Assembly (NCBI GenBank): GCA_038321965.1 | Contig: JBBQFL010000008.1 | Location: 1-64,000, forward strand | Source: UKL13-2 sp038321965 | GTDB lineage: Bacteria > Pseudomonadota > Gammaproteobacteria > Burkholderiales > Usitatibacteraceae | Length of the DNA: 64,000 nt | Reading direction: 5' to 3' | Part shown: in pieces, positions 44,112 through 52,426 of the stretch | Layout: the number at the start of each line of letters is the position of its first letter | Position numbering within the stretch: position 1 is the first letter of the stretch | The notes under the pieces: model-generated | Seen by the model: only the letters and a program-made list of their open reading frames with translations | Databases searched by the model: none | What the model was told of the DNA's origin: nothing | Translations under genes and position numbers: made by a program

Positions 44112-44393
44112 ATGGCTACTCAATCTTCAATGCTTCATATTCGCGTCGATGACAACACCAAGGAGCAAGCTACGGAGGCCCTTGCTTCGATGGGCATGTC
44201 TGTGTCCGATGCAGTGCGCCTATTTCTGCATCGGGTCGTCGCAGACCAGGCATTTCCAATCGAGCTCAAAGTGCCAAACGCGGAAACGCGCCTAGCGATG
44301 AAAGAAGCTCGTACCAAGATGGCCGCCCGCCGACTGCGATTTGCGAACGCTGACGCCTTGTTCGATGACCTCAAAAAGAACCGCCGCAAGTAA
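44112..44393 (+). CDS. RelB/DinJ-type antitoxin
   Basis: 93 residues from the ATG at 44112. SMLHIRVDDNTKEQATEALASMGMSVSDAVRLFLHRV is the ribbon-helix-helix head of the RelB/DinJ family, followed by the usual toxin-binding tail. The YafQ-type toxin gene overlaps its last 29 bases. Region features suggest it is on a mobile cassette or next to one. Confidence 0.9.
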   Translation: MATQSSMLHIRVDDNTKEQATEALASMGMSVSDAVRLFLHRVVADQAFPIELKVPNAETRLAMKEARTKMAARRLRFANADALFDDLKKNRRK

Positions 44394-44682
44394 GCGGGCG
44401 ACGCTTCCGCGCGCGTCGGACTATACAAAATCATTTCTCAAAGACTGGTGGCGCGTATCGCACTCAGGTCGCTACGATATGGGGCGACTCAAAGATGTGA
44501 TGTTGTTGCTGATTGCAAACGACGCCCCACTGGGGCTCGAGTGGCTCGATCACCCGCTAAAAGGCGAATGGGCCGAATGTCGAGAATGTCACGTCGGTGG
44601 CGACTTTCTGCTGATTTATCAGGTTGAGGACAACGCCATTATGTTTGTGCGTGTTGGCACCCATGCCGAGTTATTCAATTAA
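44365..44682 (+). CDS. YafQ-type mRNA interferase toxin
   Basis: 105 residues from the ATG at 44365, which lies inside the antitoxin gene. The RelE-fold ending GDFLLIYQVEDNAIMFVRVGTHAELF is the YafQ hallmark, with the catalytic His in GTHAELF and a second His in ECHVGGDFLL. YafQ-type toxins cleave mRNA at the ribosome. The upstream ATG at 44341 is an alternative start with a longer overlap. Confidence 0.9.
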   Translation: MTSKRTAASKRATLPRASDYTKSFLKDWWRVSHSGRYDMGRLKDVMLLLIANDAPLGLEWLDHPLKGEWAECRECHVGGDFLLIYQVEDNAIMFVRVGTHAELFN

Positions 44683-44839
44683 TAGAATGCTCAGCAGACT
44701 CCTTGCGCAAAGGGCGCCTAAGGGTCGACAGCCGTCAATTTACAAGGCCCCACCATTTAGTGAATTGCAATAACATAAAGTGAAAAATCTGAGTCTTCGA
44801 TAACAATCGCAGGCCATCTTTACAATACTTGTCGTATTG

Positions 44840-44992
44840 ATGCTTATGGCTAGCCTCACTTTCTGGTTGGGATTCCATGTAGCCGGAGGGATACTATTTG
44901 CCGTGGCGCTTGGGCTCCCATTTGGGACGGCGCAAAAGCGCGTCGCCATTTACCTTAATCGTTATACTGCGGCAAGGCATCCGTGGAGGTGA
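44840..44992 (+). CDS. Possible 50-residue membrane protein
   Basis: An ATG-started frame encoding a hydrophobic segment (LTFWLGFHVAGGILFAVALG) and a basic tail (AQKRVAIYLNRYTAARHPWR). Its stop overlaps the start of the next gene by ten bases, suggesting coupling. Single-pass membrane protein if real; no homologue known to me and no clear ribosome site, so confidence is low. Confidence 0.3.
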   Translation: MLMASLTFWLGFHVAGGILFAVALGLPFGTAQKRVAIYLNRYTAARHPWR

Positions 44993-45429
44993 TCGAGCAG
45001 GTTTATGCGGCTTTCGCAGATGCACCACGACCGACTGCCGCCAACATTGCTACTGGAAGTTTGGGTGATCTTGAGCGGGAGAGAGTCACGGAATTGCTCG
45101 CGCCGTATGTTGCCCGCGAAGTGCCTGATAACGTCTTTGAGCACTATGAGATTGTTGCAATGCTTCCCGTCCTTAGCGAGACGGCCTTTCGCTACTTCAT
45201 GCCCCGATGCATTGATCATGCACTTTCTCATCCCGAGAGCCAGATGGTCGAAAGCTTGATGTATGCCCTTTCAATGGGCCGCAAATATGACGAGCGGGTC
45301 CTCGCGTTCGCTACAAAAGAACGTGAGGTCATCGCGCGATTCCTCGAAATTATTGCCACGGCGCCCCCTGCGTGGTTGTATCAAGATCACCTCAAGGCCG
45401 CCCGAGAGGAATGGAATGCAGTGGTATAG
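44983..45429 (+). CDS. Hypothetical cassette-borne protein, DUF6714-like
   Basis: 148 residues from a GTG at 44983. Mostly helical, with QVYAAFADAPRP at the start, FRYFMPRCIDHALSHPES in the middle and a Trp-rich end. The pattern is reminiscent of DUF6714-type proteins (unknown function), but this is tentative. The TAG stop lies inside the R'' end of the attC-like site that begins at 45424, as is common for integron cassette genes. Confidence 0.6.
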   Translation: MEVIEQVYAAFADAPRPTAANIATGSLGDLERERVTELLAPYVAREVPDNVFEHYEIVAMLPVLSETAFRYFMPRCIDHALSHPESQMVESLMYALSMGRKYDERVLAFATKEREVIARFLEIIATAPPAWLYQDHLKAAREEWNAVV

Positions 45430-45519
45430 CAACACGTTCGAGCGGACTGCCAAGCGTCGTGGTCCGCGCTTGGGCGCGGCACGGGCGCCGTGGCCGACCG
45501 CTTAACCAAATTGTTAAAC
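45424..45519 (+). other. attC-like recombination site 1
   Basis: R''-like GTATAGC (45424-45430), L''-like CGTTCGAGCGG, an internal hairpin CACGG/CCGTG, L'-like CCGCTTAAC and R' core GTTAAAC (45513-45519, fits GTTRRRY). The order and the outer wording resemble class-1-type attC sites such as that of aadA; the R'' box is imperfect. It lies at the 3' end of the 148-residue gene. Confidence 0.6.
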
Positions 45520-45810
45520 CACAATGCTGCAGATCAGGTTGGGTTCGACGACTGCTTTCGAGCGATTTAGGAGCTGCCCTCGAAAGACGGCTTTGGGTTA
45601 TGTGCTGCCGGTCAAATTGAGCGTCCAGAACCATCGGTCAACACCAGCACGGCAAAATCATGATTATTTAATACCGCATTAACCCGCTGCTTCATGGCCA
45701 AAAGCCAAGCTACATGCGGCTTTGAAGGCGATCCACGCTGCCGAGTTGGGGAGCGGGCGCTGGCGTCACGGCGCAATAATGTCTCCCGAAAACAAAGTAA
45801 GGCTGTCCAA

Positions 45811-46368
45811 ATGCCAACTGATCCCCCTCAGGTCACGCTCTGCGAAGCCCACGGGCTCGATCTGAACTGCATCGAAAACATGATGCAGTTCTACAACTAC
45901 GACCTGAGCCAGTGGTACCCGATCGAGTTTGACGTGGGCGGTCTCTACAAGATCCGTTCAAAGGCTGAGTACTGGGCCAATCCCCGCACGCTTCCATACC
46001 TCATACGAGTCAACGATAGTCTTGCCGGATTTGCCGTTGTTGATCACGAAAACGTTCATCCTGAATCTGCATTCAACCTCGGCTACTTCTTTGTTGCTCG
46101 CCGGTATCGCGGGCAGGGTATCGCGACCGCCGCGTTCTCGGCGCTACTGCCACGCTTCCCGGGACTATGGGAGGTCTACCATCTTGGGCTGAACGAGGCA
46201 GCTGCGCGCTTCTGGCCAACCGCATTTGAGAGGGTTGGTGTATCAGAGGTCGCGGTCTCCAACGAGGTCATCCACAATGATGCTTCGGTCCTTTATCGCT
46301 TCACCGTCGACAGCGAAACCAAACCTTTGATCGAGCGGACCGCCGCGAAAAGCAGCGCTGTTCGCTAA
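45811..46368 (+). CDS. GNAT-family acetyltransferase, cassette-borne
   Basis: 185 residues from the ATG at 45811. MMQFYNYDLSQWYPIEFDVGGLY is the start typical of a GNAT group that begins with a Tyr/Asp-rich segment, and FFVARRYRGQGIATAAFSALL the acetyl-CoA loop (RxxGxG). Substrate unknown. Its stop falls in CTAAC of a short CTAAC/GTTAG palindrome (46365-46380). The 291 bases between attC-like site 1 and this start have no recognised gene. Confidence 0.82.
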   Translation: MPTDPPQVTLCEAHGLDLNCIENMMQFYNYDLSQWYPIEFDVGGLYKIRSKAEYWANPRTLPYLIRVNDSLAGFAVVDHENVHPESAFNLGYFFVARRYRGQGIATAAFSALLPRFPGLWEVYHLGLNEAAARFWPTAFERVGVSEVAVSNEVIHNDASVLYRFTVDSETKPLIERTAAKSSAVR

Positions 46369-46382
46369 CTTTCACGTTAGAC
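46365..46382 (+). other. Short core-like site, possible collapsed attC
   Basis: CTAAC-TTTCAC-GTTAGAC: the two ends are inverse to each other, and GTTAGAC fits the R' core GTTRRRY. Only 18 bases long, so a normal attC middle is missing. The next gene starts 10 bases later, as in integron cassettes. Confidence 0.35.
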
Positions 46383-46392
46383 CTCAACCCCA

Positions 46393-46930
46393 ATGACAAC
46401 TGCCCTTCTCATCATCGATGTTCAGCAAGCACTCTGTTCAGGCAAGTACGAAGCTTTTGAGGTGCAACGCGTCGTCGAGCGCATCAATCTTGTCTCCCGC
46501 ATGTTCCGCGATGCCGGTGCGCCGGTCGTTGTAATTCAGCATGAGTCTGAAGGTGGCTCACTCGACCGGCACCGAAGGTTGGAAGTTGGCCCACGCGCTT
46601 GAGGTACTGCCCACCGACACATACATCAGGAAAAAAGCGACCGACTCGTTCCATCAGACCGAACTTCAATCCGTGCTGCTGGCACGAGACGTCAACAAGT
46701 TGGTCATCTGTGGTTTACAAAGCGAGTTCTGCGTCGACACCACAACCCGCCGTGCCCTGGCTCTCGGCTACCCGGTCGTACTCGTTGCCGATGGGCACTC
46801 GACCATGGACAACACTATTCTGTCGGCTGCACAAATTTCGGTACACCACAACGAAACGCTCACAAACATTACAAGCTTCGGACCAATAGCCAGGGCGGTT
46901 CCTGCCTGCGAGGTGCGAATTGAGGTCTAA
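46393..46930 (+). pseudogene. Isochorismatase-like cysteine hydrolase, frameshifted
   Basis: The first frame (from ATG 46393) encodes ALLIIDVQQAL...VVVIQHESEGGS, with the catalytic Asp. The second frame continues from about 46561 with TGTEGWKLAHAL, the Lys region YIRKKATDSF and the catalytic Cys in CGLQSEFCVDTTTRRAL. The two pieces join into a normal-length protein (about 178 residues) if one base is removed near 46560. So the gene is inactivated by a +1 shift, or the sequence has an error there. The TAA stop lies in the R'' box of attC-like site 2. Confidence 0.8.
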
Positions 46931-47014
46931 TCAATCGTACGCGGATACGCAACAACACACTGCCGCTTCGCGGCGCTTTTTGCGTGTCGGTGGCCTCCGA
47001 TTCCAACGTTAAGC
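46925..47014 (+). other. attC-like recombination site 2
   Basis: R''-like GTCTAAT (46925-46931), an extended imperfect palindrome with ACGCAA/TTGCGT and CGGA/TCCG arms and a GCCGCTTCGCGGC tip, and R' core GTTAAGC (47008-47014). Located at the end of the frameshifted hydrolase gene. One mismatch to the R'' consensus. 47015-47226 holds nothing recognisable. Confidence 0.6.
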
Positions 47015-47226
47015 ACGCGACGAGACGGCCTTATGTGAGGATTTCGCCCAAATTGGGAAACAGCCGCGAGCGTCTGCTTTAGGTGGCGGGTCAAGTTAGC
47101 CGTTTAGAGCCACCACTGATCGCTGGTCAGTACAAACCGGCACAGCGATCAATCGTCGCCAAAGCCAGCAATCGAGTTACGTCGTTTATCGTCACGAAGC
47201 AACGCACGCCGCTTGCCACCATAGCC

Positions 47227-48018
47227 TCACATCATCTTGAAGTGGTGCAGGAAGGTGCGGCTAACCGGCAACACGTCAGCGCGGTACTTCAAGTGAATAT
47301 TGGCGGTCTCGTTAAGCCCGCGCAGGACCAGTTTGATCGCACGAAGGTTGACCACCACTGAACGGTGTACTTGCACAAACTGTTCACCATCGAGCTGATT
47401 GATCAATTCCTTTAGCGGGGTGCGCACCAGCCCATCGGCCAACTGACCGCCCTGATGGTGCCAGGCGACGAGCGTGTACTTGTCCTCCGAGCGCAGGAAA
47501 TCAACCTCGTCTGCTGAAACGAGGCGTAGCGTCTGGCCTACCGACACGCGCAGCCAACGCAGGCCAGGTGGCGAAACGGGCACCGCGTTTTTGTGGAACC
47601 GCGCAGCGAGCTGATCCAGGAGCGCGTCCCTGTCGAGGATTTCCGGTTTGGCACGCAGCCGTTCTTTTAGCCGCGCCACCGTATCCATTAATCGCGCAAG
47701 CTCGACGGGTTTCACCAAATAATCCAGTGCGCCTTGATCGAATGCCTGAACCGCATACTGGTCATAAGCGGTGACAAACACGACGTGCGCACGGCGGCCA
47801 ATAAAACGCGCCGCTTCGATGCCTGACAAGCCGGGCATATGTATGTCGAGAAAGCAGATATCTGGCCGCTGCGCCTCGAAACTTTCCACTGCGGCGCGAC
47901 CGTTACGGGCCTGCGCGACGACCTCCAGTTCCGGCCACGTTTGCGCCAGGAGGCGCGTGAGGGATTCGCGCAGGAGGGGCTCGTCATCGGCGATTAGTGC
48001 AGTGGGTTTGTTCGTCAT
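47227..48018 (-). CDS. LytTR-type response regulator
   Basis: 263 residues: an N-terminal receiver with ALIADDEPLLRESL and the phospho-acceptor in DICFLDIHMPGLSG, then a C-terminal LytTR DNA-binding domain (VDFLRSEDKYTLVAW, QVHRSVVVNLRAI, VSRTFLHHFK). It should bind direct repeats at promoters when phosphorylated by the sensor encoded 42 bases upstream. Targets unknown. Close relative of the regulator at 51653. Confidence 0.93.
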   Translation of the reverse strand: MTNKPTALIADDEPLLRESLTRLLAQTWPELEVVAQARNGRAAVESFEAQRPDICFLDIHMPGLSGIEAARFIGRRAHVVFVTAYDQYAVQAFDQGALDYLVKPVELARLMDTVARLKERLRAKPEILDRDALLDQLAARFHKNAVPVSPPGLRWLRVSVGQTLRLVSADEVDFLRSEDKYTLVAWHHQGGQLADGLVRTPLKELINQLDGEQFVQVHRSVVVNLRAIKLVLRGLNETANIHLKYRADVLPVSRTFLHHFKMM

Positions 48019-48060
48019 GGTTCGTCAGTTATTGCTTTCTTCCGCGCTCACACGCCGGTT

Positions 48061-49152
48061 TCATACTGCGCCTGCCTTTACCGGGAAGTCTATTTGAGCA
48101 CGCACACCATGTGGCTGATTTTCGTTCAACGTCAGCGTGCCGTCGCCGCCAAACGCCAACTGCAGCCGTTCCCGCAAATTAGCCAGCCCGGTGCCCAAGC
48201 CCGCCATGGCTTCGCTGCTGTGGGCGAGGCCCATGCCCGTGTCATTCACCGTCGCACAAACCCGACCATCCCTGACCAACGCGCGCACCTCGATGCTGCC
48301 GCCCTCCTCCGCCGGATCGATTCCGTGGCGCATGGCGTTTTCAACAAGCGTCAGCAGCGTCATCGGCGGACACATCACTTCGCGGGCAGCGGCGTCCGCC
48401 TCCACATTGAACTTTAGTCGATCAGGCATGCGCATCTGCATGACCTCAAGGTATGCCTGCACCAACTCAAGCTCCTGTCCGAGCGTGCTGGAAGGCTGGT
48501 TGAGGCGCGGCACGGCGGCACGCAGGTAAGCGATCAAGCTCTCCAGCACCGGTGCCGCGCGCGGCGAGCCGGTGCTGACAAGTTCGCGCACATTGGCCAG
48601 CGTGTTGAAGAGAAAATGCGGCGCAACCTGCGCTTGCAGCAAGCGAAAACGCGCGTCGAGTGCGTTGCGCTCGTACTGGCTGCGATCGAGCTCGAACGTC
48701 AACGCCTGCTTGTGGGCCTCATCCTTGATCTGCCGCAACAGCGAAGCCACCGCGATCCACGGTGACACTAGCAGGCCCAGCACCGTCATCGAACCGAAGC
48801 CGGCCAGCCGGCCTGGAGTCAGCCACCAGTGTTGCGGCTCGCCAATTGTGGTGATGGCGTAAACGAGTGCTGCGCTGAATGGAACCGCCGCTGCAACTGC
48901 AACCACCTGCAGTCCCCAGCGCGAAATCCAGCCCGGCAATCGCGCCGGCCAACGCTCAAACAAGCCGAAGGCAAGCAGGACCGCGAAGCCGATAAACAAG
49001 ACGCGCCCGACCAAGAGCGGATACGATGCCAGCCAAGTCGCGAAAATCGGCAAGTGCAATGTGAAGCAAGTCACGAGCATGACCTTTACGCGTCGCCAAT
49101 GAAAAACGCGCGTCAGATCGTCACGCAATGTCGAGGTGTTTGTCGATGTCAT
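48061..49152 (-). CDS. LytS-type sensor histidine kinase
   Basis: 363 residues. Four to five membrane helices in the first half, then the His_kinase domain with LLQAQVAPHFLFNTLANVRELV (phospho-acceptor His), the N-box LTLVENAMRHGID and the ATP-lid G-boxes VNDTGMGLAHS and GTGLANLRERL. No PAS or HAMP domain. Pairs with the LytTR regulator downstream. The signal it senses cannot be told from sequence. Confidence 0.92.
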   Translation of the reverse strand: MTSTNTSTLRDDLTRVFHWRRVKVMLVTCFTLHLPIFATWLASYPLLVGRVLFIGFAVLLAFGLFERWPARLPGWISRWGLQVVAVAAAVPFSAALVYAITTIGEPQHWWLTPGRLAGFGSMTVLGLLVSPWIAVASLLRQIKDEAHKQALTFELDRSQYERNALDARFRLLQAQVAPHFLFNTLANVRELVSTGSPRAAPVLESLIAYLRAAVPRLNQPSSTLGQELELVQAYLEVMQMRMPDRLKFNVEADAAAREVMCPPMTLLTLVENAMRHGIDPAEEGGSIEVRALVRDGRVCATVNDTGMGLAHSSEAMAGLGTGLANLRERLQLAFGGDGTLTLNENQPHGVRAQIDFPVKAGAV

Positions 49153-49357
49153 CGCGACACGATACCAGTGTGGCTTGACGCGGCAAAATCGCAGCTGGTA
49201 AAAGCGTGCAGCGCTTGCGCTATGAGGCGTCGGTGCTTAATCCTCTCGCTCGTGGCGCTCGTCGGCGCCGGGCGTGGCTCGATGGCGATTGGCGACTATT
49301 CGTCGGAATGGCAACAATCGGCTTGCGGGAAGAAACGCCATACCAGCAAAACAATAG

Positions 49358-49425
49358 CAAACACCAGCATTTATGCACCTTCACATCGCTTTTTGTTCCA
49401 AATACCGCGTCAGTGCTAGTGTTTG
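49358..49425. repeat. Palindromic intergenic repeat, copy G
   Basis: Left CAAACACCAGCATTTATGC and right GCGTCAGTGCTAGTGTTTG are inverse copies (14 of 19 bases), exactly 68 bases end to end. It is the best-formed member of the family. The remainder of the 429-base gap 49153-49581 shows no gene. Confidence 0.7.
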
Positions 49426-49581
49426 TACTTTTCACACTTATCGCCTTCAGGTCGGCACGAGGCTAGCGTATCGTCGACATCGCGCCTTGCATCCAAGCAA
49501 CGTCGCGCCAGTCGCGCTACACTTTCGCCGCGCACCGCACGTTTCTCGCGCATCAACAAACAACAATGATAGGAGAAACCC

Positions 49582-50142
49582 ATGAATACGATTGCCCTGA
49601 TTTGGCTACCGATACTGGTGACTGCGGTGTTGATTTTTTTCGCAAGCAGCCTCATTCACATGGTCTTCAAGTGGCACAACAGCGACTATCGCAAACTCGG
49701 CAAAGAGGACGATGTGCGCGCCGTGATCCGCGCGGTAGCGCCGGCTCCCGGCCAGTATGTGATTCCACACTGCATGGACATGAAAGACATGGCCGGCGAG
49801 GCGATGCTGCAAAAATTCCGCGAGGGTCCGGTCGCCCTGCTGACCGTTAGACCAAGCGGTACGCCGAATATGGGCAAGGCGCTCGGCATGTGGTTCGTCT
49901 TTTGCCTCGCCGTTGCCGCACTGGCCGGCTGCATCGCCATCGGCGTGATTCCGGTAGGCAAAGCGAACGGCCAAAGTGCTGGCTGCCTCGTGGGCATGAT
50001 CAGCCTACTGACCTATTTCGGCGGCAGTGTGCAGATGGCGATCTGGATGGGGAAGCCTTGGAGCGCGGTGGCCAAGGACCTGCTTGATTCGCTAATCTTC
50101 AGCATCATCAGCGCGCTGGTATTCATGTGGTTGTGGCCTTAG
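49582..50142 (+). CDS. Hypothetical membrane protein
   Basis: 186 residues; AGGAG stands close before the ATG. Hydrophobic helices at about residues 5-27, 97-120, 128-148 and 163-185, with a soluble loop in between (YRKLGKEDDVRAVIRAVAPAPGQ). FKWHNSDYRKLG and the loop wording recur in uncharacterised betaproteobacterial inner-membrane proteins as far as I recall. Function unknown. Confidence 0.72.
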   Translation: MNTIALIWLPILVTAVLIFFASSLIHMVFKWHNSDYRKLGKEDDVRAVIRAVAPAPGQYVIPHCMDMKDMAGEAMLQKFREGPVALLTVRPSGTPNMGKALGMWFVFCLAVAALAGCIAIGVIPVGKANGQSAGCLVGMISLLTYFGGSVQMAIWMGKPWSAVAKDLLDSLIFSIISALVFMWLWP

Positions 50143-50299
50143 ATTGTCGCGTAGCTGCCGCGCAGGCGATGTGAGTATTTATTTCAGCTTCATCATCAGC
50201 ACGGCGACCGCGCGCTGCTACGCCAAGTTATTGCAAGTGTGGGACTGGCTGGCGGCAGGCGCTCATATTGAATGAACAACTACGAACGGAACGAACGCC

Positions 50300-51331
50300 A
50301 TGGCATCGCCAAAATTGATTTGCGCAGTCCTCCATCATGCATTGGGTTGGATTGCCCTCGCTGTCGGGTTGCTTCTGCCACTGACGTCGATTGCCCAGCA
50401 GGATTCTCCGAGTTGCCCTCCCCCACCTGCAGCACTGACCAGCGAAAAGATCGAGTCGCTCATGAAGTCCTCAACTGATCGCGGCTTCCTGTGGAAAATT
50501 GAAAAGGATGGGAAAACTGCACATCTTTACGGAACGATTCACGTGAACAAACTTGACTGGATGCTGCCTGGTCCAACGGTGCGAAATGCGATTCGCGCGA
50601 GCGACGTATTTGCGTTCGAGCTCGATATCCTTGACCTGAAAATTCAATCGCAGATGGCTGATCCGGCCAATTTTGGCATCAAGAGTTTTGCGCTCCCCGA
50701 GCCGTTGAAAAAACGCATCGAAGCCTTTGGCCGCAAGGTGTGTGCCCCGGAGGGCGCACTTGCCCAGATGCACCCCATGATCCAGTTTGTCACTCTCTCG
50801 TTGCTCGATGCGCGATTTGAAGGCGCCGAAGCGGCTTATGGCTCTGAAGTGATTATCGGCAGCCTGGTCAAAGCCGGCGGCAAATTGATCGTTGGGCTCG
50901 AAACCCCTGCACAGCAAATGCACATGCTGCTTGATGGCAAGCCCGCAGAACTGACGGAAATGATCGCCGACGGACTGGCTTCATATGATAGCGGCAAGGG
51001 CCACGCCGCTACCAGCCGGTTGCTGGAGACTTGGTCAACGGGAAACCTCGACGATCTGGCGCAATACGAGAAGTGGTGTGACTGTGCGAGTTCAAAGCTT
51101 GACCGCGCATTTTATAAGCGGCTCAATGATGATCGCAATACTAGCCTCGCAAAAGGTATCGACAAATTGATTCGAGAGGGCAAGCCCGTTTTCGCTGCGG
51201 TGGGCTCGTTACACATGGTGGGACCGAAAGCGCTGCCCAAACTGTTCGCAGACATGGGCTACAAGGTTGTGCGCGTCAGCTTTGCTTTTGGCACCACTAA
51301 GGTCGAGGGCAAGAAGCCGTCGGCCAACTGA
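50300..51331 (+). CDS. TraB/GumN-family protein
   Basis: 343 residues with a signal peptide (cleavage near SIAQQ). GKTAHLYGTIHVNK, IGSLVKAGGKLIVGLETPAQQ and the ending FAAVGSLHMVGPKALPKLFADMGYKV are the conserved GX2H/Glu blocks of the TraB/GumN (TIKI-like) fold, suggesting a metal-dependent peptidase. In TIKI proteins these His and Glu residues bind the metal. It contains an extra cysteine pair (CDCAS). Its bacterial substrate is unknown; likely periplasmic. Confidence 0.9.
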   Translation: MASPKLICAVLHHALGWIALAVGLLLPLTSIAQQDSPSCPPPPAALTSEKIESLMKSSTDRGFLWKIEKDGKTAHLYGTIHVNKLDWMLPGPTVRNAIRASDVFAFELDILDLKIQSQMADPANFGIKSFALPEPLKKRIEAFGRKVCAPEGALAQMHPMIQFVTLSLLDARFEGAEAAYGSEVIIGSLVKAGGKLIVGLETPAQQMHMLLDGKPAELTEMIADGLASYDSGKGHAATSRLLETWSTGNLDDLAQYEKWCDCASSKLDRAFYKRLNDDRNTSLAKGIDKLIREGKPVFAAVGSLHMVGPKALPKLFADMGYKVVRVSFAFGTTKVEGKKPSAN

Positions 51332-51382
51332 ACGCAGTCATCGTTTCAGCAGCACTTGGTTTCGTTACGGTTGTCGTAACCC

Positions 51383-51595
51383 GTGAACCCCGAAGACCTG
51401 GAAAAACTGGTGACCTGGCAGATGCCGTTCGGCAAATTCAAAGGCCGCCTGATCGCCGACTTACCGGGTAATTATTTGCACTGGTTTGCCCGTCGGGGAT
51501 TCCCTGAGGGCGAGCTTGGCCGGCTACTCAATCTGATGCGCGAAATCGATCACAACGGTTTGTCGTATTTACTTGACCCGCTGAGGAGGCGGTGA
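51383..51595 (+). CDS. DUF3820-family small protein
   Basis: 70 residues from a GTG at 51383. MPFGKFKGRLIADLPGNYLHWFARRGFPEGELGRLL is the complete DUF3820 signature. The family is related in pattern to small quorum-regulated proteins but its role is not established. Follows the TraB-like gene by 51 bases on the same strand, so the two may be co-transcribed. Confidence 0.9.
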   Translation: MNPEDLEKLVTWQMPFGKFKGRLIADLPGNYLHWFARRGFPEGELGRLLNLMREIDHNGLSYLLDPLRRR

Positions 51596-51652
51596 GAGGG
51601 AGCCGAAATCATCGGGCAGCGCAGTGAGATCAAACAATCACTTTTCGACCGC

Positions 51653-52426
51653 CTACATATGCTTGAACAAGTGCTGGTAAGCGCGTGAAACGGCAAGTGC
51701 CTTGGTGTGGCCCTTGAGATTGACGCTCAGACGTCCTTCGCCCTCGCGCCGGGTGGACGTCACAAACCGCAAGTTCACTACTGTGCCGCGATGAATCTGC
51801 CAAAAGAATTCGGGATCCAGCGCGCGCGCAAGCTCCGATAGCGGCTTGCCGATCAGGTGCTCGCCACTTGCGGTTTGCACGACGGTGTACTTGTCGTCGC
51901 TCTGAAAAAACATCACGTCGTCGACCGGAATCTGATAAGTGACTTCGCCGCGATTGGCACGTATCCAGCGGAGCTTGGCGGCGGCTCCCACGCTTTCGCC
52001 CGGTCGCGTGAGGAGTTTCAGCAACTGCACGATATCCGGCGCAGGAACACGTTCAGCAAACGATTTGCGCAGTCGGGCTACCGTTTGCGCCAGACGTGCG
52101 TCAGCGACCGGCTTCAACACGTAGTCCACCGCTTCGCTTTCAAACGCATCGACAGCGTACTGGTCGAACGCGGTGACGAATACGACGCGGGTCTCTGTTT
52201 CAATCCCCTGTGCAACTTCGATGCCGGTCTGGCCGGGCATCTTGATGTCGAGGAAGGCAATATCGGGCGCGATACTGGCGATCATTTCGGCCGCCTCATT
52301 GCCGTTACCGGCCTCACCGACGATGTTCAGTTCGGGCCAACACGCGGCCAGCTTTTCGCGAAGATGCTCGCGCAGCAGGGGTTCGTCGTCTGCGATGATC
52401 GCGCTAAGTGTCGTCGTTATATTCAT
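51653..52426 (-). CDS. LytTR-type response regulator
   Basis: 257 residues: receiver domain with AIIADDEPLLREHL and DIAFLDIKMPGQTG (phospho-acceptor Asp), then a LytTR domain (VMFFQSDDKYTVVQT, QIHRGTVVNLRFV, VSRAYQHLFK). The start overlaps the stop of the kinase gene by four bases. It shares the same layout with the regulator at 47227, 4.4 kb away, suggesting duplication within the genome. Confidence 0.93.
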   Translation of the reverse strand: MNITTTLSAIIADDEPLLREHLREKLAACWPELNIVGEAGNGNEAAEMIASIAPDIAFLDIKMPGQTGIEVAQGIETETRVVFVTAFDQYAVDAFESEAVDYVLKPVADARLAQTVARLRKSFAERVPAPDIVQLLKLLTRPGESVGAAAKLRWIRANRGEVTYQIPVDDVMFFQSDDKYTVVQTASGEHLIGKPLSELARALDPEFFWQIHRGTVVNLRFVTSTRREGEGRLSVNLKGHTKALAVSRAYQHLFKHM

